DNA from: Mesostigma viride
Taxonomy: Eukaryota > Streptophyta > Mesostigmatophyceae > Mesostigmatales > Mesostigmataceae
Assembly (NCBI GenBank): GCA_009746045.1
Contig: RPFO01001819.1
Coordinates: 1-64,000 of the forward strand
Length of the DNA: 64,000 nt
Direction of reading: 5' to 3'
In this document: positions 46,463 to 56,874 of the stretch, piece after piece
How the letters are laid out: each line of letters opens with the position of its first letter
How positions within the stretch are numbered: position 1 is the first letter of the stretch
Program-made: the position numbers and the translations under genes
Notes under the pieces: model-generated
The model's database searches: none
Told to the model about the DNA's origin: nothing
What the model saw: only the letters and a program-made list of their open reading frames with translations

Positions 46463-49003
46463 CTAGCTTCCGCCGCTGGTGGCACGCCGCTGCGACAGGG
46501 CTTCAGTGAGAGCCCTACGCCCCGCGTGGGTCATTTGCGAAGTCATCATCCCGGGGTGCGAGCACAGGTCACACTCAAAGGCCACCTGGTAGGGGGACAC
46601 CCTCTGCCGGCCCATCCTGGACAGCTCCACCCACGAACCCCCGGGCCACATGGACAGGAACCCAGCGAGGTACTGGGGATGGGTGAATAGAAGTGTCAGC
46701 GCCGACCGATCCACCACCCCACAACGGTGCTCGCGAACAAAGTGCACCCCCATCATAAAAACCTCCGTACGCACGTGATCATCGTTGATCGACGCCGTCC
46801 GTGCCCCTGCAATATCGGGCACCACCAGATTCAGAAAGGCACGTCCCTCCGATGGGGCCACCTTGGGAGGCGTCACCACGTGCCCCACCCCATCGACCAG
46901 ATATCGCCAATCCCACCAGTCTTCGGACCCGAACCGCACAGTATGCCCCACCGCAAGGGGAAAACGAGGGTCGTCGGGTTGCGGCAGGGGCAGGGGAACC
47001 TGAGGAAGGAAGGTGATCTCTACCTGTTCCCAGTAAGCCCCGCGATCCACAGCGAACCAGGGACCCGCTTGAAACACCAGAGGAGCGGGTAGATGCGTAC
47101 CAGGGGGGACCTGGAAAGACGGAGGTCCCTCGAACGTCACACACAGCTTCTCCGTGCGAGGTCCTGGCCCACCATACCTCACCGCTCTGCCCAGTGCCGG
47201 CCGTATGAAGTCCCCCAACGACCACTCCTCGTGAGATGACCCAGGAGCTCTGGAGGCCGCATCATAGCCCACTGAGGTGGCGGCAGAATGATCGCCTTGG
47301 CGACCGTGCTGGACCAACAAGCGCTGTATCAGGTCCTGTCCTGATTGTACCGCAGCCACGAGCTCTTCCAAGCGCACCACGGGCTCCGCTGGTACCAGAA
47401 TGCCCGTCCCGCTGGGGCCTTCCGCGACCCGAGGTCGCGTCTCTGCCATGGTGTGTAGACACGGTTCCTCCGCGGATCGGTGCGAGGTGGGCCTGCTGTG
47501 TCCCTCCGCGGGACGCAACATTGACGAGCCGGCTTGTGCAGGCCGGGGACGTGGTTCCAGGGAGACTAGGAAGGTAGGCTCCGGTGGATCCAGGGAGACA
47601 AGGAAGGTAGGCTCCCCCTGGCCCGCATCCGTCGGAGGATCTGCGGGGGCCGCATCCGAGGGCTCACCCTCGGCCGACTGTTCTGTCCTAGTAGCCGCCG
47701 CAGCTCCCGTCGTATCCGGCCGCGGTCGCCGAGACTCTCGCTCCAACTCCAGCGCCGACCCCCACATGCGCTCCCAGTGACGATCAGCCGGGCGACGAGG
47801 TGGTGGTGACGCTCGGCGAGCAGTTCGTACCTCCGTTCCCGAGTGCGAACGGGAACGCGAACGCGAGGGCGGTGATGGCGAGCGACGACGTGCAGGTCGT
47901 TCCGGAGCACGCCGAGAAGCTGGTTGACTGCCCCCGCCCCATCCCGTGGACCGCGGGCGGGACTCGCGCCCAGGTGGTCGCCCCCAGCCCGTCGCCGGCG
48001 GTGGCGCCTCAAAACGCGTCACAGGACGGTGTCCTGCGCCGCCCTCCAAGGAGCCCCGAGAAGGTGGGTCCCTTGGAGGAGAACGAGGGAGAGGGCGTGG
48101 AGGGTAGTCATCAGAATCGGAGTCGTCACCCTCGCTCCCATCATCCTGGTCTTCGTCATCCATAGTCGCAATGCGATCCAGGGCCTGCCGTAACGAATAC
48201 TGACCCGCGCGCATACACTTCTCGCCCCGCAACGCCCCCTCCAACGGGAGGTATCGAGGAAAGTAGTGCTCCAGCTGTTTCCGCACCTCGGGTGGAATTA
48301 GGAGGAGCAACAGCCGTGGAAATGCCAGACCCGCATCCAGCGTGTTCATGCACGCGTGACAAGGGCACTCCCGCTCATGGGTTTCCCAGTCTGTACCGAC
48401 CACCACGCCGTCGCTCTCGGCGGTGCGGGTCTCGATCTTGAACCCCACATTTCTTCGCACGAACCGTCGAAAATCCTCCAGCTTAGCTGGGCTGGCCCGC
48501 ACCAGAATGGAATCGGCGCGGAGTTCCGACGGCATCTGGTTACGGCGCCGACGACGTCGCTCCACCAAGTCACCCTCCCGGCCATAGTCGCGCAAGAACA
48601 TTCGGGGGTTCAATGTCTCCTCATTCAGCTCCTTCACTAGCTGCAACGTGCGCGCGTCCGGTGCTCCGGGTCTGGACGACGTCTCGTGCCGGCCACCACC
48701 TCCCGAGCCTCCGGCCCCTAAAGCACCCCCTCGGACTGCAGGCTCCCCGCGAGCTGTCTGCGTCCTCGCATCCTGTTCTGGTTGAGGGACCTCAGGGTAG
48801 TCTGATGTGTCCATGTCCACCAGATCTTCCTCACTCGACTCCCCGTCTGCTTCCCGGATTCCTGTCTCTGCAGCCTCCGCGGCGCTGACGGAAGTCTGGC
48901 CCCTGGGAAGCGCCTCCGCGGCGTCCCCCTGCACAGCCCACACACAAGAGGCCAAGGCATTAGTCGGCGTGTACCTAGTATCCGGCTCACACACCACTCT
49001 CAC
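46463..49003 (-). CDS. E2 ORF3: conserved protein of unknown function
   Basis: Open for about 846 codons between pol and the polypurine tract. The N-terminal part holds RDYGREGDLVERRRRRRNQM, a CPCHACMNTL cluster and a leucine-rich helix (PRLLLLLIPPEVRKQLEHYF). The middle is acidic, then RS/SP-rich (RRRSPSPPSRSRSRSHS). The C-terminal 270 residues look globular and tryptophan-rich (EEWSLGDFIRP, GSEDWWDW, LLFTHPQYLAGFLSMW). I see no signal peptide, membrane span or fusion motif, so it is not an evident env. The frame is +1 to pol and begins with no ATG for about 70 codons, although those codons are conserved in E1. A frameshift, a spliced mRNA (acceptor CTGTGCAG/G near 48930) or a later start are the options. 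Confidence 0.75.
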   Translation of the reverse strand: MRVVCEPDTRYTPTNALASCVWAVQGDAAEALPRGQTSVSAAEAAETGIREADGESSEEDLVDMDTSDYPEVPQPEQDARTQTARGEPAVRGGALGAGGSGGGGRHETSSRPGAPDARTLQLVKELNEETLNPRMFLRDYGREGDLVERRRRRRNQMPSELRADSILVRASPAKLEDFRRFVRRNVGFKIETRTAESDGVVVGTDWETHERECPCHACMNTLDAGLAFPRLLLLLIPPEVRKQLEHYFPRYLPLEGALRGEKCMRAGQYSLRQALDRIATMDDEDQDDGSEGDDSDSDDYPPRPLPRSPPRDPPSRGSLEGGAGHRPVTRFEAPPPATGWGRPPGRESRPRSTGWGGGSQPASRRAPERPARRRSPSPPSRSRSRSHSGTEVRTARRASPPPRRPADRHWERMWGSALELERESRRPRPDTTGAAAATRTEQSAEGEPSDAAPADPPTDAGQGEPTFLVSLDPPEPTFLVSLEPRPRPAQAGSSMLRPAEGHSRPTSHRSAEEPCLHTMAETRPRVAEGPSGTGILVPAEPVVRLEELVAAVQSGQDLIQRLLVQHGRQGDHSAATSVGYDAASRAPGSSHEEWSLGDFIRPALGRAVRYGGPGPRTEKLCVTFEGPPSFQVPPGTHLPAPLVFQAGPWFAVDRGAYWEQVEITFLPQVPLPLPQPDDPRFPLAVGHTVRFGSEDWWDWRYLVDGVGHVVTPPKVAPSEGRAFLNLVVPDIAGARTASINDDHVRTEVFMMGVHFVREHRCGVVDRSALTLLFTHPQYLAGFLSMWPGGSWVELSRMGRQRVSPYQVAFECDLCSHPGMMTSQMTHAGRRALTEALSQRRATSGGS

Positions 49004-49031
49004 CCTACACCGCTGTACCGCATGTGGCCTG

Positions 49032-49325
49032 TTAGTGCAACTGGTGCGTCTTCTTGTACGCTTCCAGTAAGCGGGCGCACCCAGCTAACTCAGTAGAAGT
49101 GCGCCAGGAGTCCTCCGACTCATGCTGCGCGAATCGCCATCGCACCCGGTACTGTCGCTGAGTCCCCCGACCCCGTTTGACATCCCGGTGTCCCACGATC
49201 GCTGCCACCTCATCCTCCTGTTCCCCCGTGTCCGGATTGAACTCCAACGGGGCCGGGGGATTGACCCGGCCCTGGATGGTGTTCTGGTGGTACAACTTGA
49301 GCTGGTCACGATGGAAACGGTTGGA
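49032..49325 (-). pseudogene. E2 pol, chromodomain end
   Basis: It continues from LTSNRFHRDQLKLYHQN after the hAT insertion, through NPDTGEQEDEVAAIVGHRD to YRVRWRF...SWRTSTELAG and the stop at 49032. Sequence and order are as in E1. Confidence 0.85.
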
Positions 49326-49333
49326 CGTGAGGT

Positions 49334-50640
49334 CAGTGAACAGCCATACGGCGTATAATACGCCGTATGGCGCGTATTATACGCCATACGCAAGATTTCC
49401 GTATGGAAATGGGGAAAAAAATACGCACTGCGTATTTTTTGCGTATTGCGTATTTTTTGCGTATTTTTTGCGTATTTTTTGCGTATGAACCGCGTTCGAA
49501 GTAGCTTCTGGCATCATTTTGGACGGCAGTGGAGCCGGAACTAGACTGTATCTAGGCGACCTGGAACTCCGCGACAAATAAACGACATGCAGGTGCCAAG
49601 CTGGCCGTGCATGTACGACTGTACGTGCATTGCTGCAGATTGCTGCGTGTCGGACTAGGGTCTAGGAGACGAAGGACGAGGAAATTAGGTGACGAAGTTA
49701 TGTTGTCTGCCAACAAGGGCGCGCATCTGGCACCTAACATTTAATCGTAGCACAATTGACATCCAGGCACCATGGCTAGCGACGGTGATGGTGTGGGTCT
49801 ATGGAACACGATGATGACTGGGCCGACGAGATGCAGGCCGTATTCGAGACTGTCTGGACACACATCGTGAAAGAACAGACTCTCAACAAGAAAGGGCAGC
49901 CGACAGGTAACTACAAGCTAAGTGACGTGCACACTTTTGGATGCAGAATTCTCGGGTTCTACCACCCGAGCAAGGCTAGCACCCGCCATATCATGGGCGC
50001 TACGTACGCGAAGGAGGCAAGAGTGAGCGAGTGCAAGAGGCCGCCGGAGGCATTACGTCGCAGGCTGCGGGGTATTTGGTGTGACTCGCGATGCACATAA
50101 ATGCCTTATTTAGCCATGCAGGCTGCTGCTAGCCAGCCACCGTACCATATGTGTTAATGGTTTAGGGAAGCTGGGTCGGGTTGCTGGCATGCATGGTATC
50201 CTGCACGCTAGCCACATTGTTGGCAGCCCGTATGGATTCTTGCTTCATGTAGATCAATATTGCATGGTGGCCTACCACGAGTAGGCAAGATGTCTGTTTC
50301 TGGCACGATGTTTTATTACTTTTGGCAAGTTGGCCGACTGACCGTGTGCTATTTACAGACATTATTAGTAACAACAGATGTACAATGCTTGTATTTGTAG
50401 GCATGCAGCGACGGCAACGGCAATATTATGTGATGATGTGTTAAATAAAGGCAAGTGGTGTTGCAAGAACACACAAAAAACATGCCTGATTGGTCAGAAT
50501 GTTGAAGAACCCCCTGAACCATGCAAAAAACAGCATTTTCAAGAGTCCCCGTATGATTTGCGTATTATACCCCGTATGGCGTATTATACACCATACCCAT
50601 GGGCCCCGTATGGTTGCGTATTGCGTATGGCTGTACACTG
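49334..50640. mobile_element. hAT element in E2 pol (1307 bp)
   Basis: It is flanked by the 8-bp duplication CGTGAGGT (49326-49333, 50641-50648). E1 shows the empty site with one copy. Inverted ends are CAGTG(A/T)ACAGCCATACG. Subterminal GCGTATTATACG and a run of TTTTTTGCGTAT (about 49425-49490) parallel the motifs of the E1 hAT, although the termini differ. Confidence 0.9.
49801..50100 (+). CDS. Small unidentified frame inside the E2 hAT
   Basis: ATG at 49801, 99 codons: MEHDDDWADEMQAVFETVW..., then KGQPTGNYKLSDVHTFGC and a basic tail. It has protein-like composition but no BED finger or hAT catalytic motif. It may be cargo or a transposase-unrelated fragment. Confidence 0.35.
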   Translation: MEHDDDWADEMQAVFETVWTHIVKEQTLNKKGQPTGNYKLSDVHTFGCRILGFYHPSKASTRHIMGATYAKEARVSECKRPPEALRRRLRGIWCDSRCT

Positions 50641-50648
50641 CGTGAGGT

Positions 50649-51594
50649 TCCATGACACTGGGACGTCCACCTGGAACATGACATCGTCAAACTTGGTGAG
50701 AACCTTGTAGGGGCCCAGGAACATGGGACGAAGCTTAGTCTTCAGCTCCTTCTCCACCTTGTGTGAAAATCGTCCGATCTGTGGGCCCTCCACCAGGACC
50801 CAATCGCTCACCTCAATGGACGGCGTTCGGTTATCCCGCTTGCCGGCTGTCCTCTCCAGATACCGCTCTGTCGCTGCGCGGTAGCCCTGGACTGCACTGT
50901 TATGAGCCTGGTGCATCCGCTGCAGCAAACGATCAACCCCCTGGCGTGTGTCCAGCTTGACCTGATCCTCTCCCAGTCCGGGGCTCATAAGCAAGTCGGG
51001 CGGCGTGAGAGGGTGCCGGCCAGAGTTGAGGAAAAAGGGGGTTAATCCATGGGCGGCCTGGGGGGCATTGTTCAAGGAGAACTCCACCAAGCCCAGAAGT
51101 TCCTCCCAATTGCTGCCCACCGCGTCGGTGTAGTGTCGCATGGTCTCTTGCACTGTGCGGTTCAACCGCTCCACCAGATGTGACGACGAGCTGTGGTAGG
51201 CCGTGCCCAGCGACACCTTGGTGCCCAGCCGTTCGAAAAACTCCTGCCAGAATTTGGCCGTGAAGAGCTTGTCGCGGTCGGAGATGAACTGTCGGCTGAG
51301 CCCGTGGAACCGAAACACGTGCGTCAGGTATATCTTGGCGCACTCCTCCGCTGTGAGGTCGGCCGGACACGGGGCCAAGTGACACATGCGCGTCAGGCGG
51401 TCCACGAACACCAAGACCATGCTGTTGCCGCTCTTCGTCTTCTTGAACGGGCCGATGAAGTCCATCATGATAGAATCCCAAGGACCCATCGGATCAGGTA
51501 ACGTCTTGGGGACGGCTTGAGAGCCCGTGTTCCTGGACTTCATGATCTGGCACGAGGGGCACTGGCGCACATATGTCTCAATATACTCCTTCAT
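50649..51594 (-). pseudogene. E2 pol, integrase core segment
   Basis: It runs from the finger (MKEYIETYVRQCPSCQIMK) through the DDE motifs (MDFIGPFKKTK, FISDRDKLF, HLVERLNRTVQ) to FLGPYKVL and FQVDVPVSWNLT, where the hAT inserted. It is in a different frame from the upstream segment because of a shift at about 51610-51620. Confidence 0.85.
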
Positions 51595-54500
51595 CCCGGG
51601 CCAGTAGAAATGTTTGCGGTCCGAGGAAAGAGACGGTGGCTTCCTTGATGTCCGCCTAGAAGCGAATCGTGGAGCTCGTGAAGCAAGGCGGCCCTACAAA
51701 GCTCCGGGACATACAGCCGCCATTCCTCCGGCTGGACACTCACGAACAGGCGTCCATCCTGGAACTTGCAAGGGTAGGCACCCATCTGCTGGGGATGCGC
51801 CCGGATGGCTTCAAGCGCCGCTTCCTCCGTGACCGTGAAACGACTGATCATCGTCTCCAGGTCCGACGTGACTGTGAACGCGTCCACGGCTGGGTCTGCC
51901 TCCGCGCTCGCCTGGTTGACGAATTCGGAGAAGACTGTGGGCGGGCCGATCGGCTGAAGCTGAAAAATTCCCTGGGGCGGCACCGCATGACTAAGGGGTA
52001 TGCGCGTATGCGATCCCTCCCCCTCCCCGGGGGTGTCCACGTCCTCGTGGGCACTCGTCTCCTCCAGGAGAGGTGACAAGGCATCACTGGTGGTGTGCCC
52101 CAGATGAAATAGGTGGCGGGCCCGGGCAGACCGTGGCTCCACGCCGTAGGCGGTCCCCGGGGCGGCCACGGGTACGCAGGTGGTATGAAGCACATCCATG
52201 TCCTCGTAGAACCAATAGTCCGCCCGTCGCGAGAGGGCGTCTGGCACCACGTTGTCCGCGCCCTTGACATATTGGATCTTGAACGGCGCAAACTGTGACA
52301 AGTACTCCATCCACCGCGCTTGGCGGGGCGTCAGGTTGGGCTGCACCAGGAGGTGGGTGAGCGGCCGGTGGTCGGTGTGGATCACAAGGCGGTGGGGGTC
52401 GAGATCCCCCTGCTCACTAATGGCCACCGAAAACTGGGCCCCCAGAAGATGATGACGCCACGTGTGGCAGCTGTAGACTACTGCCAGGAGCTCCTGCTGA
52501 TGCACTGGGTAATTCCGCTCCGCCGGAATCATTGTGCGTGAGATGTACTCGATGGGCTGAAGGCCCTTGCCTTGGTCCTGCAGGAGAACACCCCCGATGG
52601 CCACCTTACTGGCGTCCGTAGCCACGACGAAGGGAAGGGACGGGTCCGGCAGGACGAGGACCGGCGCTGTGGTGAGGTGGCGCTTAAGTGCCTCGAAGGC
52701 CTGCTGGCACTGCTCAGCCCAAAGGAACTGAGTACCCTTCTTGAGAAGAGCGTTAATCGGGGCGGCGATGGTGGCAAACCGCGGAATGAACCGCCGGTAG
52801 TAGGAAGCCAACCCCAGGAAACTGCGCACCCCTTTCACGTCCGTGGGGACCGGCCATTGCTGGACGGCCTCGATCTTCTCCGGGTCAGTCGCGATACCAT
52901 CCGCCGACAGGGTATGGCCCAAAAAGGGCACACAGCGGCCGGCGCGCACCTTGGCCTTCCTCGCCGACAGGTGCTCGTCTTCCATGATCTGAAGCACTGC
53001 GTCAACATCCTCCAGGTGCTCCTCGAACGTCTTGGAGTACACCAAGATGTCGTCCAGGTACGCCAGCGCGCACGTGCGCTTGTAGGTCCAGGGTGGGCGC
53101 GCCCCCTTCTGCGGGTCCGTCAGATCCTTGGAGACCTGCGGCAGGTGGGCCGTGCCCATCACCGGACGGAGGATGTCGTTCATCAGCATCTGGAAGGACG
53201 CAGGCGAGTTGCACAGCCCCATTGCCGCCACCCGAAACTGGTAGTGACCGAAGGGCGTAGCGAACGCGGTCTTGTGGCAGTCTTCGGGCGCGATGCGCAG
53301 CTGCCAAAACCCGTCCGCGCAGTCGATGACGGTGAAACACGTAGCCCCTTGGACACGGTTGAAGATGTCGTCAATCCGCGGTAGAGGATACCGGGACTTG
53401 ACGGTGATGGCGTTCAGCTTCCGGTAGTCAGTCACCAGACGCCACTTGCCCCCTGGCTTGGGAACGAGCAGCACGCCCGCTGAGAAGGGGCTGTTGCTGG
53501 GTTCAATGAGCCCGGCGTCGAGCAGTGAAATGAGAATCTTCTTGAGCTCCACCAGCTCGACTGGGCCCATGCGGTACATAGGAGACGCTGTCGGTCCTGC
53601 GCCCTCCTGGACCTGGATTCGGTGTAGCACCGACCGATTGGGAGGGAACTGTGGGGTGCGATCCGCGAAGAGAGTAGCGCGCTTCTCCAGGACGGCGTTG
53701 AACCGCGCCAGCTCGTCCGGAGTGAAGCCGGCACCGATCTCGTTCAGCATGGCCTGGGTGCTGTCCAAGTCGATGCGGTACATCGCATACTCCTTCCCCT
53801 TCCGGAGCTGGCGGGCCAGCGTCTTGCTACTCATCAGGATCTGGGACGCTGGACGAGGCCCGTCCGCCGAGCGCTCGTGTGTAATGTTATGGACCTCAGC
53901 AGCCTGTGCCCTGTACTCGCTGTCGGGGCACCAGAAGGAACCGTCCGGGAACCAAACTACCCGTCGGCGCACACTGATGTCCACATCCTGCTTGTCCAAC
54001 CAGTCCACTCCAATGATGATGTCGGCAGCACCCAGCGGCGCAATAGTCGCCACCAGGTCCACCGGCGTGCCCTGCAGCACCCCCTTGATGTCGGCGAGGC
54101 CTGGCGATTGGTGTCGCCGGCCATCCGAATACGTGACATACACTGCCGTGGTGTGGGGTCGCGGGACCAGGCCCAGCCGGCGCACCAGGGCCTCGTTGAT
54201 GAAGGACGTGGAGGCACCGGTGTCGACCAGGAACTTCACGTCCATGACCGTTTTCTCCTTCAAATACGGATCAAGGACGGTGGGAGGAACCAGTAACCCT
54301 CCACTGAAAAGAAACAAATGGCGCGAGCCTCCTTGCGCCGCACGCGCCGCCGGTTGGGTGGCCGCGTCTGAAGCCACGTTATTGACGTCTACCTCTATTC
54401 TAATTGACTCCGCGTCAGGGCTACTATCTGATTTCTCTACCCTATCCTCTCCCCCGGGCCCAAGCCCATGGGCAAGGCTACTACTCCCGAGGAGCGGTGG

Positions 54501-54848
54501 GACGGGAGGCCGCCTCGCCCGACCGCCCGCCCTCTTCCCCCCCCTCCTCCTCTTCGTCAGCCTCCTCCTCGTCGTCATACTCGTAGCCGGCCACAGCGTA
54601 CGTCTGGCCGGAAGAGGAGGACTGTCGCCGCGCCTCAATCTCGTTAACCGCACGTAGCACGCCCTTGGTAGAGCTGGTCGCGGGCGGTCGCGGCTGCTGA
54701 TACTGAGTCGGAACCTGTCTGGCATGCTGCAGGCGAGCCGCACGCTCGCCCGCGTTGCGGGGTCGGTCCCGGGGACCGGAGGAGTCGGGGCGGCTGCCGA
54801 AGGCTGGTCCAGAGAAGCGAACGCTGGGTTCCATATCCCCTGCACCAC
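51591..54848 (-). CDS. E2 pol: protease, reverse transcriptase, RNase H, start of integrase
   Basis: One frame of 1085 codons. The protease DTG is at residues 209-211 and the RT has WRLVTDYRKLN (about 469), VIDCADGFWQL (about 507), MGLCNSPASFQ and YLDD at about 597-600. About 28 extra residues (GTAHLPQV...TYKRT) stand before the YLDD strand. RNase H acidic residues are in ATDASK, QQELLAV and HTDHRPL. The frame ends in the integrase finger (HQGSHRLFPR) through a single-base shift near 51615. The first 120 or so codons overlap gag in the +1 frame, so synthesis probably needs a +1 shift from gag. Confidence 0.9.
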   Translation of the reverse strand: MVQGIWNPAFASLDQPSAAAPTPPVPGTDPATRASVRLACSMPDRFRLSISSRDRPRPALPRACYVRLTRLRRGDSPPLPARRTLWPATSMTTRRRLTKRRRGGKRAGGRARRPPVPPLLGSSSLAHGLGPGGEDRVEKSDSSPDAESIRIEVDVNNVASDAATQPAARAAQGGSRHLFLFSGGLLVPPTVLDPYLKEKTVMDVKFLVDTGASTSFINEALVRRLGLVPRPHTTAVYVTYSDGRRHQSPGLADIKGVLQGTPVDLVATIAPLGAADIIIGVDWLDKQDVDISVRRRVVWFPDGSFWCPDSEYRAQAAEVHNITHERSADGPRPASQILMSSKTLARQLRKGKEYAMYRIDLDSTQAMLNEIGAGFTPDELARFNAVLEKRATLFADRTPQFPPNRSVLHRIQVQEGAGPTASPMYRMGPVELVELKKILISLLDAGLIEPSNSPFSAGVLLVPKPGGKWRLVTDYRKLNAITVKSRYPLPRIDDIFNRVQGATCFTVIDCADGFWQLRIAPEDCHKTAFATPFGHYQFRVAAMGLCNSPASFQMLMNDILRPVMGTAHLPQVSKDLTDPQKGARPPWTYKRTCALAYLDDILVYSKTFEEHLEDVDAVLQIMEDEHLSARKAKVRAGRCVPFLGHTLSADGIATDPEKIEAVQQWPVPTDVKGVRSFLGLASYYRRFIPRFATIAAPINALLKKGTQFLWAEQCQQAFEALKRHLTTAPVLVLPDPSLPFVVATDASKVAIGGVLLQDQGKGLQPIEYISRTMIPAERNYPVHQQELLAVVYSCHTWRHHLLGAQFSVAISEQGDLDPHRLVIHTDHRPLTHLLVQPNLTPRQARWMEYLSQFAPFKIQYVKGADNVVPDALSRRADYWFYEDMDVLHTTCVPVAAPGTAYGVEPRSARARHLFHLGHTTSDALSPLLEETSAHEDVDTPGEGEGSHTRIPLSHAVPPQGIFQLQPIGPPTVFSEFVNQASAEADPAVDAFTVTSDLETMISRFTVTEEAALEAIRAHPQQMGAYPCKFQDGRLFVSVQPEEWRLYVPELCRAALLHELHDSLLGGHQGSHRLFPRTANISTGPG

Positions 54849-56352
54849 GACTGGCGTGCTTGCTCCGGAGCTTGGGGCAGTCGCGCTTGAGGTGTCCCAC
54901 CTCGCTGCACATGAAGCACCGCGCCTTACTAGCGTCGATCGCGTTTACACCCTGGTCAGTGTAGCCATCATCAGGGTCGTCGAGGTACTCCTCCTCCTCC
55001 TCGCCGGCGAGCTCGGTGGAGTACATCTGGTTCACCCGTCGCGGGGGAGCTGGCCTGAAGAAACGGCGCACCGAGGGGCGCGCCCGCGAGACACCACGTC
55101 GGCCACCTGCAGAAGGTATCTCTGGATATTCAGGATGTCCCACTCCTTCCAGGGGACCTCAGCGTAGTGTTTGAATACCTCGTCCTGCAGCTCGGGGCTG
55201 AGCGCCTCGATGAATCTGATCTTGTACTCGTACCAGGTCATGTCGGTTAGATAAGCGGCGCTGGACTCAAACTTGGACAGAAACTCGCGATATGGGGTGG
55301 TCCCCTGGCGCAGCTTGCCGAAAGCGATCCGCTCGTGGAGCTCCGCGTCTGGGGGTATCAGCTTGCGGCGCACCCGGTCCATCAGCTCCTCCACGGTTTG
55401 CGGGTATGACTGGGATGCGATGCTCTCACAGTTCAAGATGCTCACCACCGAGGGGTCCATGCAGGTGTTGACCACATGTGGGATCAAATCACAGGTGGCC
55501 AGTTCCCAGCTGTTGTGAATGCACCAAACGGTATACTGCTGTTGCCACATGCGTCCCCATTCGTCGACCTCTCGCGGTTTCATATCCGCGTGCAGCTTGG
55601 GTACATTCTTGAAGGTAGGCATCGGTGGGGCCTTTATCGTGTTAAGCTTAGGCCCACCGACCTCTCTGTATGAGATGGAGCCGAATGCTGGAGGCTGCGA
55701 CCGCGGGAGAGATCCGGATCTGTCCGGTGTGCCGTGTGTCCGGCGCACCTGTACCGACGAGGGGTGTTCGTACCCCGGGTCATCCAGTGCCACCCTGCTG
55801 AAATTCAGGTTACCGACGGCCGCGGGCGAAGGGACCACGCTGCTGTCAAGCGCCCGTGGACGCTGCGGCTGGGGTACCGGACGCTGGACGGGCGTATGAG
55901 TCTCCTCGCCTCGGGTAGTGGCGCTGCTTCTGTCGTCCCCTGGCCTGGTCCAAGGTCTATGAGTACCAACAGGCGGGCCCTGAGTAGCTGGACCCTCATC
56001 AACCTCGCCCATCCCGTCCAGATCGTCGAACTCGCCATCTGCCCCTGGAATCTCACCATCCTCATCCGAAGTCCATAGCGCCGTGGGCAACAGGGAAGTA
56101 CTGCCGAAGGACACTCTGCGTCTGCCCCGGTGAGTGGGGACCGGCGGAGGTCCCTGGGGACGCCCCCGCCCCGCCCAGGGATGCAATGGCCGCCCTGTGG
56201 CTGGCTGCTGATAACGGTAGTGCAGGGCATCTTCATTCTCGTCTCCCTGCTGCTCTGGATCAGGTGGTAGCCATTGTGGTCTCGTCTGGGGTTGTGGTTG
56301 CTGCATCCGGGGTTGCTGCTGTAGCCGTTGCTGCTGCTGTGACCGTTGCTGC

Positions 56353-56411
<59 letters not shown>

Positions 56412-56744
56412 CTGTTGCTGTTGCTGCTGCTGCTGCTGCTACTGCGAGTACTCTTGGAGCCTCTCTTGGTCACTCCTGTCATCTCCCTGCCTTGTTAAGG
56501 CGTCTAGATTGTCCCCATCCGCTGGGAACCTAGGGTTCTGATCTCTTGATCGTGGGAAGCCTTCCGCAGGTCTCTCCATGACCTCACCTGTACCTGTCCC
56601 TGCTTGGACGTGCAGTGGTACCTCTAGCCCCTCTGTACCGTGCTCGTGGTTGTCTACCGGTTCTACCTCTGTAATTTCTGGGTCTCTTTCTCTGGTCTCA
56701 TCCTCTGTCTCTCTGGCGTTCCTTGTTTGGGACCGTGTTGGCAT
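54481..56744 (-). pseudogene. E2 gag with an amber codon and one base deletion
   Basis: ATG at 56742-56744. After MPTRSQTRNARETEDE the frame reaches a TAG at 56439-56441, where a CAG would begin the glutamine tract. It then stays open through a Q-rich stretch and the capsid-like domain (NVPKLHADMKPREVDEWGRM ... FIEALSPELQDEVFKHY) to 55032. A base missing near 55077 (GGGCG against GGTGCG in E1) moves the tail to the frame 55143-54481, which keeps a CCHC knuckle (CFMCSEVGHLKRDC). Gag forms the particle and binds RNA through that knuckle. Confidence 0.85.
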
Positions 56745-56874
56745 GGTGCTCGTACCGGTACCTTACACTGCAGGCAACACCTCCCCAGGAAGAAAGAGAG
56801 AGAGAGAGAGGGCAACCACGTGCTATAGATCTATAAATATAGAACCTAGTATTACTCCCTAGTATTAGTCTCCT

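Noticed and set aside
46463..49003. Calling ORF3 an envelope gene from its position
   Set aside because: I see no signal peptide, membrane span, furin-like site or fusion peptide, and the RS-rich middle is unlike env.
53446..54657. A 403-codon plus-strand frame
   Set aside because: It is the antisense shadow of E2 protease/RT, which has clear motifs on the other strand; the 390-codon frame at 13489-14661 is the same case over the integrase.
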